From Pseudomonas guineae (GTDB lineage: Bacteria > Pseudomonadota > Gammaproteobacteria > Pseudomonadales > Pseudomonadaceae), in contig NZ_FOQL01000002.1 of NCBI RefSeq assembly GCF_900113745.1, positions 515,937 to 579,936 on the forward strand: 64,000 nt of DNA, in the 5' to 3' direction. The notes beneath the pieces are model-generated. The model worked only from the letters and a program-made list of their open reading frames with translations, did no database searches and was not told where the DNA came from. Every line of letters begins with the position of its first letter. Position 1 is the stretch's first letter. The position numbers and the translations under genes were made by a program. Positions 1 through 8,878 of the stretch are shown in pieces.

Positions 1-7
1 TGTCTCG

Positions 8-847
8 ATGAGCCAAACAACTTACTACGCCCCACATGGTGGCCACCCGGATCAGAAACAACTGCTGACCGATCGCGCCATGTTCACCGAAGCCTATGCC
101 GTGATCCCCAAAGGGGTGATGCGTGACATCGTCACCAGCCACCTGCCGTTCTGGGACAAGATGCGCATGTGGGTTATCGCCCGTCCGCTGACCGGTTTCG
201 CCGAGACCTTCTCGCAGTACATCGTCGAAGTCGCCCCTGAAGGCGGCAGCGAGCGCCCCGAGCTGGATCCGAACGCCGAAGCGGTCCTGTTCGTGGTCGA
301 AGGCCAAATCGACATCACCCTCGAAGGCCAGCACCACACCCTGGCACCGGGCGGCTACGCCTTCCTCGCGCCAGGCGCCGAATGGAGCCTGCGCAACAGC
401 AGCAAGGCCAACGTCACCTTCCACTGGCTGCGCAAGCACTACCAGAAAGTCGAAGGCCTGCCAGCGCCGGAGTCGTTCGTCACCCACCGCGACAACGCCA
501 CCGTCATCGAGATGCCGGGCACCGACGGCGCTTGGAAGACCACCCGCTTCGTTGACATGGCCGACATGCGCCACGACATGCACGTCAACATCGTGACCTT
601 CCAGCCCGGCGGAGTGATCCCCTTCGCCGAGACCCATGTGATGGAACACGGCCTGTACGTACTCGAAGGCAAGGCGGTGTACCGCCTGAACCAGGACTGG
701 GTTGAGGTCGAGGCCGGCGACTTCATGTGGCTGCGCGCCTTCTGCCCGCAAGCCTGCTATTCCGGCGGCCCAGGCCCGTTCAGCTACCTGCTGTACAAGG
801 ACGTCAACCGCCATATGCCGCTGACCCTGACCGGCCAGCCGCGCTAA
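8..847 (+). CDS. allE: (S)-ureidoglycine aminohydrolase (bicupin)
   Basis: Predicted to hydrolyse (S)-ureidoglycine to (S)-ureidoglycolate and ammonia, a late step of allantoin breakdown, in the cytosol. The 279 residues form two cupin barrels, about 75-140 and 190-265. The C-terminal barrel keeps the expected Mn-binding set: Glu208, His210, His214 and Gln248. The N-terminal barrel lacks such a set, as is normal for this family. Length and the opening residues fit the YlbA/AllE family. It lies at the window edge, so upstream ureide genes cannot be seen; a strong terminator follows. The product chain leads to glyoxylate, the substrate of gcl at 41.7 kb. The start seven bases into the window is family-consistent, but its ribosome site is cut off. 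Confidence 0.93.
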   Translation: MSQTTYYAPHGGHPDQKQLLTDRAMFTEAYAVIPKGVMRDIVTSHLPFWDKMRMWVIARPLTGFAETFSQYIVEVAPEGGSERPELDPNAEAVLFVVEGQIDITLEGQHHTLAPGGYAFLAPGAEWSLRNSSKANVTFHWLRKHYQKVEGLPAPESFVTHRDNATVIEMPGTDGAWKTTRFVDMADMRHDMHVNIVTFQPGGVIPFAETHVMEHGLYVLEGKAVYRLNQDWVEVEAGDFMWLRAFCPQACYSGGPGPFSYLLYKDVNRHMPLTLTGQPR

Positions 848-861
848 GCGTTTAAATTCGT

Positions 862-900
862 ACAAAAAAACGGGCCACCCTCACAGGTGGCCCGTTTTTA
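862..900 (+). terminator. Intrinsic terminator after allE
   Basis: A perfect stem CGGGCCACC / GGTGGCCCG (871-879 and 886-894) with a six-base loop, flanked by an A-run and a T-run, so it could work in both directions. A second, REP-like imperfect palindrome (GTGAGG...CCTCAC, 907-950) fills the rest of the gap to ahpF. Confidence 0.9.
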
Positions 901-963
901 TCTATTGTGAGGCAAGCGCGCTAGCGCCGACGAATACATCGGCGCCTCACGGAGGCAGGTCTA

Positions 964-2517
964 TCAGCTGCGAATCAGGTGATCGAAAGCGCTCAACGAA
1001 GCTTTGGCGCCTTCGCCTATAGCGATCACAATCTGCTTGTACGGCACCGTAGTCACGTCACCCGCGGCGAAGATACCGGGCAGCGAGGTTTCGCCCCGCG
1101 AATCAACAATGATCTCGCCACGGTTGGACAACTCAACAGTGCCTTTCAGCCACTCGGTGTTGGGCAGCAGACCAATCTGCACGAAGATGCCTTCCAGCTC
1201 GACGGAGACGAACTCGTCCGAGTTACGGTCCTTGTAGACCAAACCGTTAACCTTCTGGCCATCGCCTTTCACTTCGCTGGTCAAGGCGCTGGTGATCACC
1301 TTAACGTTGGGCAGGCTGTGCAGCTTTTTCTGCAGTACGGCATCGGCACGCAACGCGCTGTCGAACTCCAGTAAGGTAACGTGCGCCACGATGCCAGCCA
1401 GGTCGATGGCAGCCTCTACACCAGAGTTACCACCGCCGATCACTGCGACCCGCTTGCCTTTGAACAGTGGGCCGTCGCAATGCGGGCAGTAAGCCACGCC
1501 TTTGTTGCGGTATTCCTGCTCGCCCGGCACGTTCATCTCTCTCCAGCGTGCACCAGTAGCAAGAATCAACGTCTTGGCTTTTAGCGATGCACCGCTGTCG
1601 AAGTGCACTTCATGCAGCTCACCGGTTTGCTTGGCAGGAATAATAGCGCTGGCACGCTGCAAGTTCATGATGTCGACTTCGTATTGCTTAACGTGCTCTT
1701 CCAGCGCGCGAACCAGCTTAGGCCCTTCAGTTTCCTGCACTGAGATAAAGTTCTCGATGGACATGGTGTCCAGCACCTGGCCACCAAAACGCTCGGCTGC
1801 CACACCAGTACGAATGCCTTTGCGTGCTGCGTAGACGGCAGCCGCAGCGCCCGCCGGGCCACCACCAATAACCAGCACGTCGAAGGTTTCTTTGGCGTTG
1901 AGTTTCTCCGCATCGCGGGCACTGGCGCCGGTGTCAATTTTGGCAAGAATCTGCTCGACTTCCATGCGACCTTGGCCGAACAGTTCGCCGTTCAAGTAGA
2001 TACTCGGTACCGACATGATTTGGCGCGTTTCCACTTCATCTTGGAACAGCGCACCGTCGATGGCGACGTGGCGAATCTTCGGGTTGAGCACGGCCATTAA
2101 GTTCAGCGCCTGCACCACATCTGGGCAATTCTGGCAGGACAGCGAGAAGTAAGTCTCGAAGTTGAACTCACCCTCAAGGTTTTGAATTTGGGAAATCACA
2201 TCCTCAGCGAGCTTGGACGGATGACCGCCCACTTGCAGCAGCGCCAATACCAAGGAAGTAAATTCGTGCCCCATGGGAATACCGGCAAACCGCAAGGAGA
2301 TATCTGCGCCCGGGCGGTTAAGCGAGAAAGATGGTACACGGCTATCGCTACCGTCTTCACGCAACGTGATCTTGTCAGTCAGGCTGACGATGTCATGCAA
2401 TAGCCCACTCATTTCACGAGATTTTTCGTTGTCATCAAGGGACGCAACGATCTCGAACGGCTGGGTGACCTTTTCGAGGTAGGCCTTCAACTGGGTTTTA
2501 AGCGTGGCGTCCAACAT
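964..2517 (-). CDS. ahpF: Alkyl hydroperoxide reductase subunit F
   Basis: NADH-dependent flavoprotein that reduces AhpC after it has destroyed H2O2 or organic peroxides. The 517 residues show the standard layout: a thioredoxin-like N-terminal domain with a CxxC pair at Cys128/Cys131, an FAD-binding GGGPAG motif near 218-223, a thioredoxin-reductase-type redox pair CPHC at Cys344/Cys347, and an NAD-binding GGGNSG motif near 361-366. It lies downstream of ahpC on the same strand, separated by two hairpins that probably lower its expression relative to ahpC. Confidence 0.98.
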   Translation of the reverse strand: MLDATLKTQLKAYLEKVTQPFEIVASLDDNEKSREMSGLLHDIVSLTDKITLREDGSDSRVPSFSLNRPGADISLRFAGIPMGHEFTSLVLALLQVGGHPSKLAEDVISQIQNLEGEFNFETYFSLSCQNCPDVVQALNLMAVLNPKIRHVAIDGALFQDEVETRQIMSVPSIYLNGELFGQGRMEVEQILAKIDTGASARDAEKLNAKETFDVLVIGGGPAGAAAAVYAARKGIRTGVAAERFGGQVLDTMSIENFISVQETEGPKLVRALEEHVKQYEVDIMNLQRASAIIPAKQTGELHEVHFDSGASLKAKTLILATGARWREMNVPGEQEYRNKGVAYCPHCDGPLFKGKRVAVIGGGNSGVEAAIDLAGIVAHVTLLEFDSALRADAVLQKKLHSLPNVKVITSALTSEVKGDGQKVNGLVYKDRNSDEFVSVELEGIFVQIGLLPNTEWLKGTVELSNRGEIIVDSRGETSLPGIFAAGDVTTVPYKQIVIAIGEGAKASLSAFDHLIRS

Positions 2518-2550
2518 GATTCAGGTATCCCTTTGACAAATCACAGAAAC

Positions 2551-2581
2551 AAAAACGCCCGGATGGATTGCGCCCGGGCGT
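2551..2581 (-). terminator. Intrinsic terminator between ahpC and ahpF
   Basis: Read on the minus strand: stem ACGCCCGG / CCGGGCGT (2581-2574 and 2562-2555) followed by a run of T. It ends ahpC transcripts before ahpF, or lets only part of them through. Confidence 0.8.
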
Positions 2582-2636
2582 CGGGCACTATAGAGACTGG
2601 GTTTCAGCTCTTAAGCGCAGAACAGATTTAAAGCCG

Positions 2637-2673
2637 TTTCAGCGCTGCCTGCCTTGGCGAGGCGGCGCTGAAA
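2637..2673 (-). other. Long hairpin directly after the ahpC stop
   Basis: A near-perfect stem of about 16 bp (arms beginning TTTCAGCGC and ending GCGCTGAAA) begins six bases past the ahpC stop codon. It has no T-run, so it looks like a 3' stabilising or processing structure rather than a terminator. Confidence 0.7.
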
Positions 2674-2678
2674 GCGAT

Positions 2679-3242
2679 TTAGATCTTGCCAACCAGGTCC
2701 AGAGACGGAGCCAGAGTCTTCTCGCCTTCTTTCCACTTAGCCGGGCAAACTTCGCCTGGGTGAGCAGCAGTGTACTGAGCAGCTTTCAGCTTGCGCAGGG
2801 TTTCCGATACGTCACGGGCAATTTCGTTGGAGTGAATCTCAACAGTCTTGATCACGCCGTCCGGGTTGATCAGGAAGGTGCCACGCAGAGCCAGGCCCTC
2901 TTCAGCGATGTGCACACCAAAGGCATTAGTCAGCTGGTGAGTCGGATCACCGATCAGCGGGAACTGTGCCTTGCCAACGGCAGGCGAAGTTTCGTGCCAG
3001 ACTTTATGCGAGAAGTGGGTGTCAGTGGTAACGATGTAGACTTCGGTGCCTGCATCACGGAACGCAGCGTAGTTGTTAGCAGCGTCTTCGATCTCAGTCG
3101 GGCAGTTGAAGGTGAAAGCAGCCGGCATGAAGATCAGCACCGACCACTTGCCCTTCAAGGACTGCTCGGTAACTTCAATGAACTTACCGTTGTGGAAAGC
3201 GTTGACCTTGAACGGTTGAACTTGGGTATTGATGAGGTTCAT
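2679..3242 (-). CDS. ahpC: Peroxiredoxin AhpC
   Basis: Typical 2-Cys peroxiredoxin that reduces hydrogen peroxide, alkyl peroxides and peroxynitrite in the cytosol, recycled by AhpF. In 187 residues the peroxidatic Cys47 sits in a P-x3-T-x2-C motif (FTFNCPTE; many homologues have Val before the Cys), the conserved catalytic Arg is at 120 and the resolving Cys166 lies in GEVCP near the C-terminus. An AGGAATCAG ribosome site precedes the ATG. Members of this family in Pseudomonas are usually controlled by OxyR. Confidence 0.98.
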   Translation of the reverse strand: MNLINTQVQPFKVNAFHNGKFIEVTEQSLKGKWSVLIFMPAAFTFNCPTEIEDAANNYAAFRDAGTEVYIVTTDTHFSHKVWHETSPAVGKAQFPLIGDPTHQLTNAFGVHIAEEGLALRGTFLINPDGVIKTVEIHSNEIARDVSETLRKLKAAQYTAAHPGEVCPAKWKEGEKTLAPSLDLVGKI

Positions 3243-3327
3243 CTCTGATTCCTTCTGAGGGTTAAGAAATTTACAGCGCCCATTTTAGCGCCTGAAACAA
3301 AAAAAGCTTATTAATTGCCGCCATGGC

Positions 3328-3350
3328 ATCGATTGACTAAGCCAATCGAT
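3328..3350 (-). promoter_or_regulatory. Inverted repeat upstream of ahpC
   Basis: A perfect 8-bp inverted repeat ATCGATTG-N7-CAATCGAT lies 86-108 bp upstream of the ahpC start and just past the quinone-reductase stop. The placement would suit an OxyR-type operator, but the sequence does not match the ATAG-N7-CTAT consensus well. It could also be the stem of a weak terminator for the upstream gene. Confidence 0.35.
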
Positions 3351-3358
3351 ATCGTATT

Positions 3359-4324
3359 TCAAACCAAGGCTGAGTCTATTACCAGTACCAGCTTGCCGTT
3401 GACCTGGTTTGTTGCCAACGCAGCAAAAGCAGCCTCGGCATCTTTGAGCGCAAAGGCCTGCTGAAGTTGCGGCTTTAGCCGTCCTTCGGCAAACAGCGGC
3501 CAGACAAACTGCTGCAAATCGCGCAACAAGTCAGCCTTGAACTGCTCGTCGCGGTTACGCAGGGTTGAGCCGATCAGCTGAATGCGCTTGCCCAGCACCA
3601 CCGCCATGTCTAACTCCGCCTGGCGACCACCGAGCAACCCGATGTTTACCCAGCGGCCATCCTGAGCCAGCAAGTCCAGGTTAAGCGCGGCATAACTGCC
3701 ACCCACCGGGTCGAGAATCACATCAAACGGCGCGAAATCACGCAACGTCTGTAAGTGTTCTTCGCCGCGCAGCACCCCGCCCTGTGCACCCAGACTTTCG
3801 CAGTAGGCTAAGCGCTCCGGCGAACCGACACTGACCCAACTCGGGCTGCCAAATGCTTTGCATAACTGAATAGCCGCCGAACCAACGCCACTGGCCCCAG
3901 CGTGCAACAACACTTTCTGCCCAGGTTTCAGACCCGCCAGCTGGAATAGATTGAGCCAGGCCGTGGCGTATACCTCTGGCAATGCTGCTGCCTCATGCAG
4001 TGTCACCCCGTCAGGTACAGGCAACACGTGACGCGCATCAACCACCACCTCCTCAGCCATGCCGCCGCCGCTCAATAGAGCGCACACCCGGTCGCCAACT
4101 TTCCAGGCACAACCGGCACCTACTTCACTGACGACGCCGGCGCATTCCAGCCCGAGCACCTCAGTGGTACCAGGCGGCGGCGCATAGAGCCCAGCGCGCT
4201 GCAACAAGTCTGCACGGTTGAGCCCTGCGGCCGCCACACGGATACGAATTTCGCCAATATCACAGACCGGTGCTGGGTGTTCTGCCCATTCCACACGGCC
4301 TTCAACGCCTTGCAATGCCTTCAC
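3359..4324 (-). CDS. Zinc-free NAD(P)H:quinone oxidoreductase (MDR superfamily, PIG3-like)
   Basis: Predicted NAD(P)H-dependent quinone reductase of the medium-chain dehydrogenase/reductase superfamily, about 321 residues. A GroES-like N-terminal fold is followed by a Rossmann domain with the nucleotide-binding GASGVGSAA motif near residue 145. The zinc-ligand cysteines and histidine of alcohol dehydrogenases are absent, which places it in the quinone-reductase branch. I chose the GTG at 4324 because GGAGG lies four bases upstream and family members begin MKALQGVEG; an ATG at 4342 would add six residues. It is divergent from prc, as I recall for PA3256/PA3257. Confidence 0.85.
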   Translation of the reverse strand: MKALQGVEGRVEWAEHPAPVCDIGEIRIRVAAAGLNRADLLQRAGLYAPPPGTTEVLGLECAGVVSEVGAGCAWKVGDRVCALLSGGGMAEEVVVDARHVLPVPDGVTLHEAAALPEVYATAWLNLFQLAGLKPGQKVLLHAGASGVGSAAIQLCKAFGSPSWVSVGSPERLAYCESLGAQGGVLRGEEHLQTLRDFAPFDVILDPVGGSYAALNLDLLAQDGRWVNIGLLGGRQAELDMAVVLGKRIQLIGSTLRNRDEQFKADLLRDLQQFVWPLFAEGRLKPQLQQAFALKDAEAAFAALATNQVNGKLVLVIDSALV

Positions 4325-4350
4325 GCTGCCTCCATAGTGCATTTAAACCG

Positions 4351-4376
4351 AGCCCGGCGCTGAACACCGGGCTTTT
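4351..4376 (+). terminator. Terminator-like hairpin in the qor/prc divergent gap
   Basis: AGCCCGG-N9-CCGGGCT followed by TTTT on the plus strand. No plus-strand gene lies upstream, so it may act in the prc leader or block antisense transcripts. Confidence 0.5.
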
Positions 4377-4452
4377 GCATTGCGCCGATGGAACTGGGCG
4401 CCATTAAAGACGGCCTAATATGCGTTATAAACTGCCCACACGTCGAACCAGC

Positions 4453-6531
4453 ATGAAGCGATCCTTACTCAGCGCCACCCTCGCACTCTCATTTGCCCTG
4501 AGCACTCTGCCGCTTGCGGCGAAAACCGCCAATGACTCTTGGGAGTACTTGCAGCCTGACCGCGAGCAAGTGATCGCCAGCCTCAACGTGGTCGAGTTGT
4601 TGAAGCGTCATCATTACAACAAGCCACCGTTGAATGACGAGCGCTCAGAGAAAATCTATCAGGGCTACCTGAAGATGCTCGACCCCTCGCGCAGCTACTT
4701 CATCGCCAGCGACATCGCGGAATTCGATCAATGGCGTACGCGCTTTGACGATCTGCTTAAGAACGGCGATCTGCAACCCGGCTTTGCCATCTACACGCGC
4801 CATCTGGAGCGCTTGCAAGGCCGTCTGAAGTTTGCCCTGAACATGCTCGAACAAGGCGTCGACACCATTGACTTCGACAGCGATGAAAGCCTGCTCATCG
4901 ATCGTGAGAACGCGCCTTGGGTCAAGAACGTCGCCGAATTGGACGACCTCTGGCGCAAGCGGGTTAAAGATGAAGTGCTGCGCCTGAAAATTGCTGGCAA
5001 AGAGCCAAAGGCCATTCAGGAGCTATTGACCAAGCGCTACAAAAACCAAGTCGCGCGGCTCCAGCAAACTCGTGGTGAAGACGTATTCCAGGCGTACATC
5101 AATGCCTTTGCTATGTCTTACGACCCTCACACCACCTATCTTTCGCCCGATAACGCAGAAAACTTCGACATCAATATGAGCCTATCGCTCGAAGGTATTG
5201 GTGCGGTGCTACAAAGCGACAATGAACACGTCAAAGTCGTGCGCTTGGTGCCGGCCGGCCCTGCGGAAAAGAGCAAGCAGATCGCCCCAGCTGACAAGAT
5301 CATCGGGGTTGCCCAGGGCAGCAAGGAAATAGTTGATGTGATCGGCTGGCGCTTGGATGAAGTGGTCAAACTGATTCGTGGCCCAAAGGGCTCGCAAGTA
5401 CGCCTGGAAGTGATTCCGGCCAGCAACGCCCCGAACGACCAGACCAGTAAAGTCGTTTCCATCACCCGTGAAGCGGTGAAGCTAGAAGAACAGGCGGCGA
5501 AGAAGTCAGTTCTTCATCTTAAGCATGAGAACCGTGACTACACCCTTGGCGTTATCGAAATTCCGGCGTTCTACTTGGACTTCAAAGCCTTCCGCGCCGG
5601 CGACCCGAACTACAAAAGCACCACCCGTGACGTTAAACGCCTGCTAACCGAACTGGAAAAAGAAAAAGTCGACGGCGTGGTTATTGACCTGCGTAACAAT
5701 GGTGGTGGCTCACTGCAAGAAGCCACCGAGCTGACTGGGCTATTTATTGACCAAGGTCCCACCGTACTGGTGCGCAACAGCGATGGCCGAGTTGATGTGC
5801 TGGCCGACGAGAACACCGGCATCTACTACAAAGGTCCGATGGCGGTGTTGGTCAATCGCCTCTCAGCCTCAGCGTCAGAAATTTTCGCCGGGGCCATGCA
5901 GGACTATCACCGCGCACTGATTCTCGGCGGTCAAACCTTCGGTAAAGGCACCGTTCAGACCATTCAACCGCTTAATCATGGCGAGTTGAAACTGACCCTG
6001 GCCAAGTTCTACCGCGTCTCCGGGCAAAGTACCCAGCATCAGGGCGTGATCCCGGATATTCAGTACCCGGACATCATGGACACCAAGGAAATCGGCGAGA
6101 GCGCACTGCCCGAGGCCATGCCGTGGGACAGCATCAAACCAGCGATCAAGCCGGAATTGGATGCGATCAAACCGTTCCTGGCCGAACTGCAGAACCGGTA
6201 CGAGAAGCGTACCGCGCAAAATGCGGACTTCACCTTCGCCCGTGAGCGCCTACAGCTGGCGCAAAAGCTGATGAAGGAAACCAGCGTCAGCCTCAATGAG
6301 ACTAAGCGTCGCGCCCAACAAACTGATATCGAAGGCCAGCAACTGGCCATCGAAAACAGCCGGCGCGAAGCCAAAGGTGAAGTGCCGTTAAGCAAGCTTA
6401 AGCAGGAAGATGAAGATGCTCTGCCGGTTGAAGACAAAAAAATCAAACCGGAAGATGATGCCTACCTCGCCGAAAGCGGGCGCATCTTGCTCGACTATTT
6501 AGGCTTGAATACTCGCCTAGCCAAACAGTAA
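4453..6531 (+). CDS. prc: Periplasmic tail-specific protease Prc (C-terminal processing peptidase)
   Basis: Periplasmic serine protease that degrades proteins from their C-termini and trims cell-wall and stress-signalling proteins; in P. aeruginosa the equivalent gene is called algO for its effect on alginate. The 692-residue form starts with a signal peptide (KR, hydrophobic stretch, cut after LAAK or nearby), then an N-terminal domain, a PDZ domain near 230-310 and an S41 protease domain. The Ser-Lys dyad is visible as Ser473 in SASAS and Lys498 in FGKGTVQ, spaced 25 as in E. coli Tsp. The ATG at 4453 is preferred over 4420, which would put eleven charged residues before the signal peptide. 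Confidence 0.95.
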   Translation: MKRSLLSATLALSFALSTLPLAAKTANDSWEYLQPDREQVIASLNVVELLKRHHYNKPPLNDERSEKIYQGYLKMLDPSRSYFIASDIAEFDQWRTRFDDLLKNGDLQPGFAIYTRHLERLQGRLKFALNMLEQGVDTIDFDSDESLLIDRENAPWVKNVAELDDLWRKRVKDEVLRLKIAGKEPKAIQELLTKRYKNQVARLQQTRGEDVFQAYINAFAMSYDPHTTYLSPDNAENFDINMSLSLEGIGAVLQSDNEHVKVVRLVPAGPAEKSKQIAPADKIIGVAQGSKEIVDVIGWRLDEVVKLIRGPKGSQVRLEVIPASNAPNDQTSKVVSITREAVKLEEQAAKKSVLHLKHENRDYTLGVIEIPAFYLDFKAFRAGDPNYKSTTRDVKRLLTELEKEKVDGVVIDLRNNGGGSLQEATELTGLFIDQGPTVLVRNSDGRVDVLADENTGIYYKGPMAVLVNRLSASASEIFAGAMQDYHRALILGGQTFGKGTVQTIQPLNHGELKLTLAKFYRVSGQSTQHQGVIPDIQYPDIMDTKEIGESALPEAMPWDSIKPAIKPELDAIKPFLAELQNRYEKRTAQNADFTFARERLQLAQKLMKETSVSLNETKRRAQQTDIEGQQLAIENSRREAKGEVPLSKLKQEDEDALPVEDKKIKPEDDAYLAESGRILLDYLGLNTRLAKQ

Positions 6532-6574
6532 ACCGCGGGCGTCATCAAAGGGTCATCAAACTGTCGTGAAATGC

Positions 6575-6607
6575 GGGGACTGGTAGCAATACCAGTCCCC
6601 GTTTTTT
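6575..6607 (+). terminator. Intrinsic terminator after prc
   Basis: Perfect 10-bp stem GGGGACTGGT / ACCAGTCCCC, six-base loop, then TTTTTT. The T-run ends just before a possible ATG of the next gene at 6608. Confidence 0.95.
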
Positions 6608-6625
6608 ATGCCACAGAGAGCCGTC

Positions 6626-8386
6626 ATGATCGTCACCGAGCAGTTCCGCGCGCTGGACACCATCCTCGCCAATGGCGACCTGCATAGCCTGTTCCAACCT
6701 ATTATCTCGCTCTCCGAACGACGTATTCTCGGCTATGAAGCCCTTAGCCGCGGGCCATCCAACAGCGTTCTGCACTCGCCCATCAACCTGTTCGCCGTGG
6801 CGCGCAGCGCGGGTCGCTTGAGTGAATTGGAACTGCTCTGCCGCAAGAATGCCTGCCAACGCTTCAGCCAGCTCAAGCTTGAAGGCAAGCTGTTCCTCAA
6901 CGTCTCGCCGGACTCACTGATGGAGCCCAAGCATCAGCCCGGGCGCACCCTGCAACTGCTGCAAAGCCTAGGTATTCCACCCAGCCGTGTGGTCATCGAG
7001 TTGACCGAGCAATCACCCACCGACGACTTTGCCATGCTCGACAAGGCCCTACACCACTACCGTGCCATGGGCTTTTCGATTGCCTTAGATGATCTCGGTG
7101 CGGGCTATTCAAGCTTGCGTCTGTGGTCTGAGCTGCGCCCGGATTACGTCAAGATCGACCGGCACTTTATCGACGGCATCCATCAGGATGCCGTCAAGCG
7201 CGAGTTCGTGGGTTCCATCCTAAAAATGGCCAAAGCTTCTCGCGCCCAGGTGATTGCCGAAGGTATCGAATTACCCGAGGAACTCGCGGTGCTGGCCGAG
7301 ATGGGCGTCGACCTGCTGCAAGGCTACCTACTCTGCCGCCCGCAAGAACAGCCACCGCATGACGCCCTTAATCTATTGCCCAAAACCTGTCTTAATAGCC
7401 CATTGGGCGAGGACGTTAGCGACCTGCGCGGTCTACTTAACACGCAGCCGGCAGTGGCTATGAGCACGTCCACCAGCGAGGTGCTGGAAATGTTTCGCGC
7501 CCAGGCCAATCTAAATTCACTGGCCGTGCTCAACGAGACCCAGCAACCCGTCGGCATCGTGCACCGCCATTCTCTGGCCGAAACCTTACTCAAGCCCTTT
7601 GCCAACGAGTTACACGCGCGCAAACCGATTAGTCGCTTGATGAGTGACGACTACTTGGCTGTGGAAACCAGCCAGTCTCTGCAGCAAGTCAGCCGCCTAC
7701 TGACCAGTCGTGCCCGCCAGCGTATCGAGGAAGACTTCATCATCACAGAGAACGGGTGCTATAGCGGACTGGGACGGGTCATCGATGTCCTCAAGCTAAT
7801 CACCGAACTGAAGATCCAGCAGGCGCGCTACGCCAACCCACTGACCCTATTACCCGGTAATGTACCGATCCAGCAATGCCTAACCCGCTTACTGCAACAG
7901 GGCCGCGAAGCCGTGGTGTGCTATGTGGATATCGACAACTTTAAGCCCTTCAACGATATCTACGGCTATGGCAAAGGCGATGAAGTACTACTCAGCCTGG
8001 CGCAGTGCCTGAATGACCGGATCGATCCGACGCGGGACTTTGTCGGGCATATCGGCGGCGATGACTTTCTGCTGGTGCTCGGTTCGCAGGACTGGCGCGC
8101 ACGGCTCAACCGACTGCTGGAAGACTTTCAGAGCCAATGCCGTCGTTTTTACCGTGAAGAAGACCTGCATGCCGGCTGCTTTATTGCCCATGATCGCAGC
8201 GGAAAACGTCAGGAATACGCTCTGCTGTCGTTGTCATTGGGTGTGGTGCACGTGCATCCCGAGCAATGCGCACAGTTAGATGCCAGCCAGTTGGCAGCTC
8301 TGGCGTCTGAAGCGAAACGCCACGCCAAGGCTGTACCGGGTTATAGCCTGCATATCATCGATACACAGGCAGACACGGCAGCTTAA
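6626..8386 (+). CDS. EAL-CBS-GGDEF bifunctional cyclic-di-GMP enzyme
   Basis: Predicted cytosolic c-di-GMP enzyme of 586 residues with no membrane segments. The order is unusual: EAL phosphodiesterase first (about 15-250), a CBS pair (about 265-390) and GGDEF last (about 415-580). The EAL motifs all look intact: EAL at 38-40, then LNVSPDSL, VIELTE, DDLGAGY, VKIDR, AEGIEL and QGYL, so hydrolysis of c-di-GMP is likely. The cyclase signature reads GGDDF, a variant that can be active, and no RxxD inhibitory site is seen five residues before it. CBS domains usually bind adenine nucleotides. The start at 6626 is preferred because the alternative at 6608 abuts a terminator T-run, while AGAGAG lies seven bases before 6626. 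Same gene pair as PA3257-PA3258 as I remember it. Confidence 0.9.
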   Translation: MIVTEQFRALDTILANGDLHSLFQPIISLSERRILGYEALSRGPSNSVLHSPINLFAVARSAGRLSELELLCRKNACQRFSQLKLEGKLFLNVSPDSLMEPKHQPGRTLQLLQSLGIPPSRVVIELTEQSPTDDFAMLDKALHHYRAMGFSIALDDLGAGYSSLRLWSELRPDYVKIDRHFIDGIHQDAVKREFVGSILKMAKASRAQVIAEGIELPEELAVLAEMGVDLLQGYLLCRPQEQPPHDALNLLPKTCLNSPLGEDVSDLRGLLNTQPAVAMSTSTSEVLEMFRAQANLNSLAVLNETQQPVGIVHRHSLAETLLKPFANELHARKPISRLMSDDYLAVETSQSLQQVSRLLTSRARQRIEEDFIITENGCYSGLGRVIDVLKLITELKIQQARYANPLTLLPGNVPIQQCLTRLLQQGREAVVCYVDIDNFKPFNDIYGYGKGDEVLLSLAQCLNDRIDPTRDFVGHIGGDDFLLVLGSQDWRARLNRLLEDFQSQCRRFYREEDLHAGCFIAHDRSGKRQEYALLSLSLGVVHVHPEQCAQLDASQLAALASEAKRHAKAVPGYSLHIIDTQADTAA

Positions 8387-8407
8387 GGGTGAAAGCAATC
8401 TGCTGAA

Positions 8408-8878
8408 TCAGAGGCCGCTTAAGCGATTCGACATGACAGTAAAATGCTCAGCTTGCGCGGCGTCGGCGCTCAAACCGGCGGCGCCAGCGCGATACAACTC
8501 AGCCAAACGGTAGGCGGCCGCGGGGTGACCCGCTTGCGCGGCCAGGGTCCACCAGGCAACGGCCTGTTGCGCACTCTCGGCGTGCTGAGGGTCGCCTGCC
8601 AAGCTCAAAACACCGAGCTGGTAGGCTGCCTTTGCATCGCCTGCTTTGGCCGCTAAACCGAGCAGACGACGACCTTCGTTGCGCGCGCCCAAGCCTTGGC
8701 CGCGAAACAGCAAGATGTGCCCATAGAAGCTTTGAGCCTGGCTATCGCCCAGATTGGCCATACGCGAAAACTGCCCTTCCAGCCAACCCCAGGCACGCGG
8801 CTGTTTGACCAACCACGCCCAGTGAAACAAGCGGCGCGCGAGCCAATAGCCGATATGCGCCCGCAGCGCACCGAACAT
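8408..8878 (-). CDS. Sel1-repeat (TPR-like) protein
   Basis: 156 residues containing at least two Sel1-like alpha-alpha repeats, recognisable from AKAGDAKAAYQLGVLSLAG and AAQAGHPAAAYRLAELY (roughly residues 75-145). Such repeats mediate protein-protein contacts; no function is known for this one. The basic, tryptophan-rich N-terminus could touch the membrane. Its ATG overlaps the stop of the preceding gene in ATGA, so translation is coupled. A longer reading frame to 8935 runs into the upstream gene and is not needed. Confidence 0.75.
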   Translation of the reverse strand: MFGALRAHIGYWLARRLFHWAWLVKQPRAWGWLEGQFSRMANLGDSQAQSFYGHILLFRGQGLGARNEGRRLLGLAAKAGDAKAAYQLGVLSLAGDPQHAESAQQAVAWWTLAAQAGHPAAAYRLAELYRAGAAGLSADAAQAEHFTVMSNRLSGL

